In this document: in pieces, positions 56,206-64,000 of the stretch
Layout of the letters: every line of letters begins with the position of its first letter
Numbering within the stretch: the stretch's first letter is position 1
Notes under the pieces: generated by a model
Seen by the model: only the letters and a program-made list of their open reading frames with translations
The model's database searches: none
Told to the model about the DNA's origin: nothing
Source: Aquarana catesbeiana
Taxonomy: Eukaryota; Chordata; Amphibia; Anura; Ranidae
DNA: 64,000 nucleotides
Assembly: GCF_042186555.1 (NCBI RefSeq)
Contig: NC_133336.1
Location: 190,828,251-190,892,250, forward strand
Direction: 5' to 3'
Program-made: the position numbers and the translations under genes

Positions 56206-56839
56206 CTTGAGCCTTGTGACGTAATTTCTGGTGGCGTTTTACGGATGTGCGGTGTGCGGTAGTGTGTCACTACTCCCATTGTTTCTTACTGCGATTTTTA
56301 TTCTTACTTGAAGTAAGCAACTTCTTTTACTTAATAAATTTACTTTTTATTTGGCAATATTGCACTATGGCTGTTCTTTGTTTCCTTTGAGCGCCATTTA
56401 TACAAGAAGTGCCATTTCTTGGAGCAAGCTGTTTCCTCTAAGTATGGAGTTTCCCAAGATGTTTTGATACCAAGATCTGGACGTAGTTCTTCGTCTTCGC
56501 TTGGGACCTGGATGTCTTTACAGATCCATCAGCAGGATTCCTTATCTGACTATCTGATGAGCCTTGTTTGACCTTTGGGTCATTTTTGGAGGTGAGCGGC
56601 CAATTCATAAATTTAACAGTCGATGTTTGGATTGATGTGTTGTCTGTTTTTTCTTCTATCAAGTCACTCCTATGAGATTTTTTTATCTCTATATGAACTG
56701 ACTCCTACCATTGGGCTTTAGTTGGACTTTTATTTACATATATTTATTTGTATGTTTTGTATACTTATGTTCATTCTTTAAGTATATAAATTCATGGCAC
56801 GTTATTGAATAAGCGCACCACTCTTATTTCTTCCTTTCA

Positions 56840-57308
56840 CCAATGTAAACGGACACCAAAACCACTGACCACCTACTAAAAGAGGGACACTACACTAGCC
56901 ATAACCAAAAGCAATGTAGTGCACTATAGTGACTACCAAACAAAACATTAAAGGGGGCACTACCCTGACCACCAGTTTAAAGGTGGGCACCCAACCACTG
57001 ACCATTATCTTAAAGCAGGGCACTACACCAACCACCAGTTTAACGGGAGACTACAATGACCACAAATATAATATAGTGCGCTACACTGCTGTCAGTGTTA
57101 TTCTTACACTTTTGTTGCCTTTGTTTTGTAACAGTTGCCTGTTTGTTGCCCATCTATTGTCATATTACCCATTTGTTGCCTGCACATTGTAAAAATTCTC
57201 TATCTGCCCATGTATGTAATGATTGCTTATTTGTTGCATGTGTATTATAATGGTTGCTGATTTGTTGACTAAGTATTGTACCAATTGACCGCTACTCATA
57301 TAGTACAA
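56840..57308. repeat. Degenerate minisatellites
   Basis: 56840-57080 has loose ~35-bp units ('actgaccacca', 'taaag.gggcacta'). 57100-57290 has 'tttgttgcc.at.tattgtaa' units. No gene. Confidence 0.6.
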
Positions 57309-57862
57309 ATACACTTTATTGTCAAAAGCATTGGTACGCCTGCCTTTACACGCACATAAACTTTAATGGCGTCTTAGTCCGTAAAATTCAATATTGAGTT
57401 GGCCCACCTTTTGCAGTTATAACAGCTTAAACTCTTCTGGGGAGGCTGTCCACAAGGTTTGGGAGTGTGTCTATGGGAATGTTTGACCATTCTTTCAGTG
57501 CCTGCAAGGTCAGGCACTGATGTGGACGAGAAGGCCTGGCTCACAGTCTGCTCTAATTCATTCCAAAGTTTTCTATCAGGTTGAGATCAGGACTCTGTTC
57601 AGGCCAGTCAAGTTCCTACACCCCACACTATATTGCCAAAAGTATTGGGCCACCCCTCCAAATCATTTGGTGGAGGGAGGATTATGCTGTGGGGGGTTGT
57701 TTTTCAGGGGTTGGGCTTGGCCCCTTAGTTCCAGTGAAGGGAACTTATAAGGCGTCAGCACACCAAGACATTTTGGACAATTTCATGCTCCCAACTTTGT
57801 GGGAGCAATTTGGGGATGGCCCCTTCCTGTTCCAACATGACTGCGCACCAGTGCACAAAGTA
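57309..57862. mobile_element. Tc1-type fold-back element
   Basis: Terminus 'tacactttattgtcaaaagc' at the left. Like 32048-32862, it joins the end of a Tc1 transposase on the minus strand to a part on + ('FLFQHDCAPVHK' near 57825, with the second catalytic Asp). Truncated at the right. No working transposase. Confidence 0.75.
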
Positions 57863-58392
57863 CTGACAGTACTGTGCAAAGCAAAAGACCTCTGGCTCAC
57901 ACTATTGTGTTTTTGGCTCTATGGACATTAGAATAAGCTCCTAGAAGATATTATGGGCTTTTTTTTCTGCTCCTGGAAGCTAATAGTGTTATCCTATGTG
58001 TCCATGCACACAATTTTATGTTAGAAGCATTTTTCAAGCTTCAGTGTTTAGGAGCAGAAAAATACGTGTTTTGTAAAGTTTTTGAGAGCGTTTTACCAGC
58101 AGAAAAAAAAAAACCTGCTAAACTCTCCTAAACGCTTTTAAACTCTACTAAAACAGTTTTTTTCGAATGTTTTTTGTTTTTCTTCATTTACTGTAAAAAA
58201 TGCTAATAAAATGCTAACACTCCTAAATGCTCCTAAAAGCTTCTAAAAGCAACTAAAATGCTACTACACGATTATTAGCCTTTTTCATTCAGCTTTTTTA
58301 TTCTAGCATTTTTTAGGTTTATAAAAAACGCTACTGTGCATGGAGTCCTAAAGTATATGTGAACTCTCACCTTGTAAAACAACCCATTTAGT
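57863..58392. other. Unassigned, simple 'cctaaaagc' repeats
   Basis: 58000-58260 has degenerate repeats of 'ctcctaaaagc' and 'ctactaaaa'. Nothing coding. Confidence 0.5.
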
Positions 58393-59369
58393 TTAATCGC
58401 TTGCTGACCAGCCGCCGTCATTTTACTGTGGCAGGTCGGCACGATCCCGCGAACCGTCGTAGCTATACGTCGGCTCGTGGGATCCGGATAGCAGGCACCA
58501 CCGGAAGGCACGCACACAAGTCCGCTGCACAGCGGGGGTGCCAGTGCTCGTGGCCGACGGTCTGGATGACCGAGGGACAGAGCACGGAAGTGTGTGTGTA
58601 AACACACAAATCCCTGTTCTGTTCTGAGAGGAGTGACAGATCGTGTGTTCCTATTAGCTAGGAGCCACGATCCGTCACTTCCTCTAGTCAGTCCCCTCCC
58701 CCTACAGTTAGAATCACCTCCCAGGAAATACAATTAACCCCTTGATCGCCCCCTAGTGTTAACCCCTTCACTGCCAGTAACATTTTTACAGTAATCAATG
58801 CATTTTTATAGCACTGATCGCTGTATAAATGCCAATGGTCCCAAAAATTTGTCAAAATTGTCCGATGTGTCCGCGATAATGTGTCCGCAGTCACGATAAA
58901 AATCGCAGATCGCCGCCATTACTAGTAAAAAAAAAAATAATAATAATAATAAAAATGCCATAAAACTATCTCCTATTTTGTAGACGCTATAACTTTTGTG
59001 CAAACCAATCAATATACGCTTATTGCGATTTTTTTTTTTACCAAAAATATGTAGACGAATACATATCGGCCTAAGCTGAGAAAAAATTAGCTTTTTAAAA
59101 AAAAAATGGGGATAAATGGGGAGTACAAAATATTGTGTTTTTTTTCAAAAATGTCGCTCTTTTTTTGTTTATAGCGCAAACAATAAAAACCGCAGAGGTG
59201 ATCAAATACCACCAAAAGAAAACTCTATTTGTGGGAAAAAAAAAGGTCAATTTTGTTTGGTTATAGCGTCGCATGACCACGCAATTGTCAGTTAAAGCGA
59301 CACAGTGCCGAGTCGCAAAAAATGGCCCGGTCATTCAGCAGCCAAATCTTCCGGGGCTGAAGTGGTTAA
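58393..59369 (-). mobile_element. TTAA-target repeat, full-length, minus
   Basis: TTAA at 58393-58396 and 59366-59369. On the minus strand it starts TTAACCACTTCAGCCCCGGA and ends 'gtcagcaagcgattaa'. Same order as 18362 and 21594. The 152-residue minus frame (58733-58275) lies mainly in its GC-rich end. Confidence 0.85.
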
Positions 59370-60169
59370 AACAGAAATGAAAGGCAAAACATTATAAATA
59401 CCCTTTTCCCCCTTTTTACATCACATTTGTTCTCAGCTGCATAAGGAGCTCAGGGAGGAGAAACAGCAGCACACTGTGCTCATCTGCCTAGTGTGGTCAG
59501 TTTTTAATAGTAAAGCTGAGGGACTGGCAAGAACACCAGGGATTTCACACAAAGGAAGCAATACAAAGAGAACAGGATACTTTTTGATACAAGTATATGG
59601 TACAGCAGGCGCTTATCAGGAATATGAAAATGTTGGGTTTACATATTCTTTAATCCTTCCAGTTATAATTATAGGGAACTTGCCTTAAGCTGGAATGCCT
59701 CCAGTCCGAAATTTAGTGTTTCAGCTAGGCTGTAGTCAGCCTGAGCCTCTAATTGCTATTGTTCTGTGTTCCTTGGGCTTCCCATCTGCCTGTTGTAGGG
59801 GAGTGTTCCATTCAGACAGAGCAAGAAGAAACAACATTACTAAGTATGAATGTTTATGTCTCTCTGGCAACTCATTAGGAGGTTTATTTCCTGTGGTGCA
59901 TGCTGAAGACGGATATAAATCTGTGTGGTGTCTTTGAAGAAGGAGCCTCCTGGGTTGTTGCAAGGAAAGGTGGCAGTGTTGGAGACCAGTGCCTCTCAGA
60001 CCTGCTGCCTGGGAAGGGCCTTTAGCAGAAGAGAGAACATGGTTTGCAGCCTGGAGGCGTTTGTTCTACCGTGCTGGAGCAACTGGAGAAGGAGTGTCCT
60101 GCTAAATTATGTCCTGGAGAGCTGGGTTCATGCTATTGGACCATGCAGACTGTCCTGTCTAGAGTTGGG
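59370..60169. other. Intergenic, nothing recognised
   Basis: Repeat-poor by eye. Several medium frames (59476-60368) have no recognisable domain, start context or splice sites that I can defend. Confidence 0.4.
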
Positions 60170-60715
60170 GAAATGGCTCGGGCCAAGCAATAGTTCAGCC
60201 CAAACACAGCCTGGTCGCCCTTTGGCGAACATCCGAATTTTCAGGGTGCTCGGCATTATGTTCGCCCCCCGAGTGCCCCACAATGCACTGCGCGCTGCAC
60301 ATAGCATTCTAAGCCCTGATTGGGCAAAGATTTGCCCGATCAGGGCATTTTGCTCAATCAGGGCTTAGTGAATAGTTGGTTGTTAAGGAGCCAGCTGCTG
60401 CGTCCTCAACAACGGATGAGTCATCAGCTGTCAATGGGCTTCCCCGCTGACAGCTGAATGAAAACATTGCCGTCAATAGAAAAATAACGACACCCCCCTC
60501 CACGCCAAAATTTAAAAAAACACTCCTGGTCGAGCCGAGCTGCATCTCTGTGTATCCATTCAGAGATGGAGCCGCTGGTCGGCCCTGCTCCCATTTCTCT
60601 CCTGATTGGCTGAGTTTGAGTGACAGCAGCTCGATTCACTCATGGACATCGCTGGATAGAGATGGGGCTCAGATAAATATTAGCGGGGCTGGGGGGCTGC
60701 TGCACACATAAGGCT
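60170..60715. mobile_element. 'gttcgcc-gaac' dispersed repeat, copy
   Basis: 'tggcgaacatccgaattttc' and 'gatgagtcatcagctgtcaa' are shared with 3550-3760. Ends loosely near 60715. Family unnamed. Confidence 0.6.
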
Positions 60716-61580
60716 TAGAATAGAGAATAGAGCTTCATACAGTCACTAACTTCCAGTACCAGGGTCCACCTTGCACTCTCCAGTGAGCTTCTTTAGATCC
60801 GAACGAATTCCAGGACTGCTGCGAATAGGCCCCCCCCCCCGCAGCTGAAGCTTCAGCTGGGACCTTGATGTCTTCTAGATGGCACATTGAGAAATCCTGC
60901 CCCAGGGTCAGAGCCCCTGCACAGGGGTCTCCTCCAGCAGGACCATACCCAGGAACTCTGCATCTCATGCCTCAAGCCCCAAACAATTTATGAGCTCTTT
61001 CACTGCCTTCTGAGCACACCTTACCAGGCATGGGTTGGAGTCCTATAAATATTCAGGCTGCTTGCTCTGTTCTTCTTCCCGCTATACTTCTAGAATCCTC
61101 TAGAATACAGGGGGAAGTAATCGGAGCACCAGACTGTGAGACATTGAGCAGACCTAAACAATCAACCCCTGCTCCACTGATTACAGAGCTGCACTACTAT
61201 AGGAGGGTGCTACAGTAAAAAAAATTATGACTTACATGTGTGGAAAATGGTTCTTACTGTTCAGTAGGTTCAGTTCTCAATGGGAACAATTTGATGGTGC
61301 CTAAATGTTTTCAGAATCTGTATACAGTTACTCTATGTTCTCTGACCTCTGCAATCTAAAACAGTAATAAGCTTGACCCAAGTCTGTGTGGTAAGGATAT
61401 TTCAATTAGACTGTAAGCTCCTCTGGGGTAGAGACTAATAGGAATTGTCCCTATTTCCCATCCTAGGCCAACTGTCTTGTGCTAACCCCATCCTGTCGCA
61501 ATCAATTTTCCCATCTTAGTATCTTATGAACAAGGTTAGATGTCATGACTTTAGACTAAGCAGTCTCTGATGCTTTAAGA
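60716..61580. other. Intergenic, nothing recognised
   Basis: Contains a C-run (60831-60840) and otherwise unremarkable DNA. No gene recognised. Confidence 0.4.
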
Positions 61581-61900
61581 CAGGGGTCTCCAAACTTTTC
61601 AAACAAAGGGCCACTTTTGTGTCCTCCAGACTTGTGGCCAGCAGGGGCAGAAATGTCACGGGCCCAGCATCAGTGAGAATAAATATGGCCGCAGGGTTTG
61701 TGGTCAATAGGAGTATTTTTCTTATTAGTAGGAGGAAAAGTATCCCATCATTGGTATCGGTGGAAGATATAGTGCCCCATTGTTGGTGTCAGTGGGAGGA
61801 ATATTGCCTCATATCAGTGGGAGGAATTGTGCCCCAAGGGCCGGATAAAGGCTAGCAAAGGGCCACATCTGGCCCTCGGGCCACAGTTTAGAGACCCCTG
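61581..61900. mobile_element. hAT-type non-autonomous element
   Basis: CAGGGGTCTCCAAACTTTTC at the left and AGAGACCCCTG at the right. Near-perfect 8-bp target duplication CTTTAAGA/GTTTAAGA. Contains three units like the 34-bp minisatellite at 53128 ('ccattgttggtgtcagtggg'). Confidence 0.85.
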
Positions 61901-62608
61901 GTTTAAGAGATGGGTTGCCCATTCTGTTGGTTCACCTTGAACAAGCAGCTAAATATATTCCGCAAACTGCAGGCTAAACTCTTCTAACATCTCCGGAACT
62001 TTAAGATGCCAAAGAAGTTTTAGTGATTGAACTAGAATGGAGAGGAGATAGAAGAAATAGACTGTCATAGAGGTAACGCGTGGAAAGGTGCAGCATAATG
62101 TGGCGGCAGAAAACACACAATGTCCAGGTGCAATAACAAAAATATAATTTAACAAAAGTTCAGCAAAAACAAACAAGCCGGGTGGGAAAGCAACAAAGCA
62201 GCAGTAGAGTGGTGTACCAAAGGTGCTGACAGCGTCTGTCTTAAGGAGCGGAATGTGGCCTGGCTGGTCTGCACCCAAACGGGAAGGTTCCAGGAAGGAT
62301 GGCGTGTCCCTGCACTTTCTATACTGATCTGGAACCTTTCCCTGATGCTAAGCACTGTCCCTGACAGATGAGTGACCTGTCCCTACTATAGCCACTTGCA
62401 AAATGGAACCCCAAAACCAGGGTCTTAAATAGACTCTGCCTGACCCAATATGGCCTCTATTGTCACATGGGGTGTCTCCAATCAGATAGCTGTCTCCCTG
62501 TGACCGAGGAAACCATAGAGGAACAAGGTTCCTCTCAACTTCCTCCTCCACCCTCATTGCCTCTGCGGATGAGCACCACCTGCAGTGGAGAAAGTAGACT
62601 GAACCTAC
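61901..62608. other. Intergenic, nothing firm
   Basis: 62080-62560 has the texture of a dispersed repeat with a minus-strand frame (62278-61949) but no recognised domain. Confidence 0.4.
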
Positions 62609-62822
62609 GTAGTCTGTCTTCTTTTACAGATAACTGATAACTGTTTTTTTTTATATTTTTGAGGACCTATCAGGTTCTCATAACCCCCTAAGCCTATAAC
62701 TGATCCTTATCCCTAAAGTGAGCCCTTAACACTTACCCTGCTCCACCAACAGTCAACCACCATTATGCTGGCTATCTGGCTTGTCCTGCACTGGTAGCCT
62801 CTGCGTCATACTCACACAGATA
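62609..62822 (+). repeat. 200-bp dispersed repeat, copy B
   Basis: Partner of 54069-54269. Differs by a 10-bp gap and point changes. Confidence 0.85.
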
Positions 62823-63133
62823 CTGCATAGATATAATGCAACCCCAATACCATAGAAACAATACTTATAGAAACTGCCTAAAGCTTATGTTGACAAAATA
62901 AAAACATTTTTGTTGCAATGTTTTTAGTAAGTTTACTATGCTACCTAGGCAAAATTAGTTTTAGAGAGTTTGAAAATGGAAATAAAAAAATGTGGTTAAC
63001 TTTTCCATTTCCTAAATTTAATGAATCGCTAAACATTATTCTACCACCAATCTACAGTCACATGGTCTGCACATCTGACCTCCAGCACCAACAAAAAAGG
63101 TGTTCAAACATTGCACTCCAGCTACGGAACATA
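62823..63133. other. Intergenic, nothing recognised
   Basis: AT-rich DNA up to the TA target of the Tc1 element. Confidence 0.45.
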
Positions 63134-64000
63134 CAGTGGGGACGGAAAGTATTCAGACCCCCTTAAATTTTTCACTCTTTGTTATATTGCAGCCATTTGC
63201 TAAAATCATTTAAGGTAATTTTTTTCTTCATTAATGTACACACAGCACCCCATATTGACAGAAAAACACAGAATTGTTGACTTTTTTGCAGATTTATTAA
63301 AAAAGAAAAACTGAAATATCTCATGGTCCTAAGTATTGATCTTATACAGCCATGAGTCTTTTTGGGAAAGATGCAACAAGTTTTTCACACCTGGATTTGG
63401 GGAACCTCCGCCATTCCTCCTTGCAGATCCGCTCCAGTTCTGTCAGGTTGGATGGTAAACGTTGGTGGACAGCCATTTTTAGGTCTCTCCAGAGATGCTC
63501 AATTGGGTTTAAGTCAGGGCTCTGGATGGGCCAATCAAGAACAGTCACGGAGTTGTTGTGAAGCCACTCCTTTAGCTGTGTGCTAACTAAGGGTCATTGT
63601 GTTGTTGGAAGATAAACCTTCGGCCCAGTCTGAGGCCCTGAGCACTCTGGAGAAGGTTTTCGTCCAGGATATCCCTGTACTTGGCCGCATTTATCTTTCC
63701 CTCGATTGCAACCAGTCGTCCTGTCCCTGCAGCTGAAAAACACCCCCACAGCATGATGCTGCTACCACCATGCTTCACTGTTGGGACTGTATTGGACAGG
63801 TGATGAGCAGTGCCTGGTTTTCTCCACACATACCGCTTATAATTAAGGCCAAAAAGTTCTATCTTGCTCTCATCAGACCAGAGAATCTTATTTCTCACCA
63901 TCTTGGAGTCCTTCAGGTGATTTTTTTTAGCAAACTCCGTGTGGGCTTTCATGTGTCTTGCACTGAGTAGAGGCTTCCATCGGGCCACTCTGCCATAAAG
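63134..64000 (-). mobile_element. Tc1/mariner element, runs off the window
   Basis: Left terminus CAGTGGGGACGGAAAGTATT after TA (63132-63133), same as the MITE at 1326. The transposase is on the minus strand. The right end is outside the window. Confidence 0.9.
63342..63988 (-). pseudogene. Tc1 transposase, broken
   Basis: Frame 63988-63587 carries 'KILWSDESKIELFG' (first catalytic Asp), 'VKHGGSSIMLWGCFSAAGTG' and 'FIFQQHNDP' (second catalytic Asp in N-D-P), then a stop. After a gap and a frame shift, frame 63548-63342 resumes with 'VLDWPIQSPDLNPIEHLW' (catalytic Glu) to the end. The order is that of a DD34E transposase, but the stop and the shift between the second Asp and the Glu kill it. 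The N-terminal DNA-binding part lies beyond the window. Confidence 0.92.

Larger units (their letters stand above)
54270..56830. mobile_element. Penelope-like element, internally inverted
   Basis: Reverse transcriptase fragments on the minus strand (54256-54840) and a GIY-YIG endonuclease on the + strand (55019-55471) lie head to head about 180 bp apart. The 3' part (55480-56830) has the 'ctgaggaagtcacgtgacc' terminal motif near 56170 and ends in 'gcgcaccactcttatttctt'. A single insertion with an inverted 5' part would explain this. Confidence 0.72.

Noticed and set aside
58275..58733. 152-residue minus-strand frame
   Set aside because: Mostly within the GC-rich end of a TTAA-target repeat; the same region is non-coding in other copies.
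59925..60368. 147-residue + frame
   Set aside because: Runs from unassigned DNA into a dispersed repeat without any recognisable domain or splice context.

Overview
The window looks like nuclear DNA of a frog, most likely a true frog (Ranidae). It has interrupted vertebrate genes with GT-AG introns, very high transposon density, Tc1/mariner, Harbinger, hAT and TTAA-target (piggyBac-type) elements, L1 and Penelope-like fragments, and a recurring ~1 kb repeat starting TTAACCACTT that I associate with ranid genomes. The amphibian assignment rests on the repeat families and on the receptor type. The species cannot be read from the sequence.

There is one convincing host gene, on the + strand from 1040 to about 29925: an Fc receptor-like (FcR/FCRL) immune receptor. 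Eight coding exons join in frame, all with phase-1 junctions: a split signal peptide whose second half is a 21-bp mini-exon, one D1-type and one D2-type Ig exon (258 bp each), three D3-type Ig exons (282 bp each), and a last exon encoding a transmembrane segment with an Asn-x-x-Arg motif and almost no cytoplasmic tail. The predicted product is 508 residues. This is the layout of an activating receptor that pairs with an ITAM adaptor such as FcR-gamma. A GAS-like palindrome and a TATA-like box lie upstream, and two AATAAA signals end the 3' UTR.

The introns are full of repeats. Introns 1-3 hold Tc1 MITEs, an L1 tail with a clean target duplication, TTAA elements, a hAT MITE and Penelope-derived scraps. 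Intron 4 carries two abutting Harbinger MITEs, the second ending 54 bp before exon 5. Intron 5 has a ~260-bp intronic satellite interrupted by three MITEs and a 1-kb minisatellite ending about 32 bp before the exon 6 acceptor. Intron 7 (7.9 kb) holds a TTAA element, a TIR element with a 14-bp minisatellite and a long palindrome, an inverted pentanucleotide satellite, a tRNA-headed SINE and a large inverted repeat.

From about 30 kb to the end I see no host gene, only transposons and unassigned DNA. The most striking part is 34582-45122: a Tc1-like element split by a minisatellite-bearing TIR element and by a TTAA MITE. That MITE is split by a minus-strand LTR retroelement (800/811-bp LTRs, 4-bp target duplication), which is itself split by a second copy of the minisatellite-bearing element. 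Further on are two adjacent TTAA elements, one with a 30/31-bp array, a Penelope-like element whose reverse transcriptase and GIY-YIG parts face opposite ways, more TTAA and hAT elements, and a Tc1 transposase relic running off the right edge. Many long open frames in the window are products of tandem arrays and are not genes.
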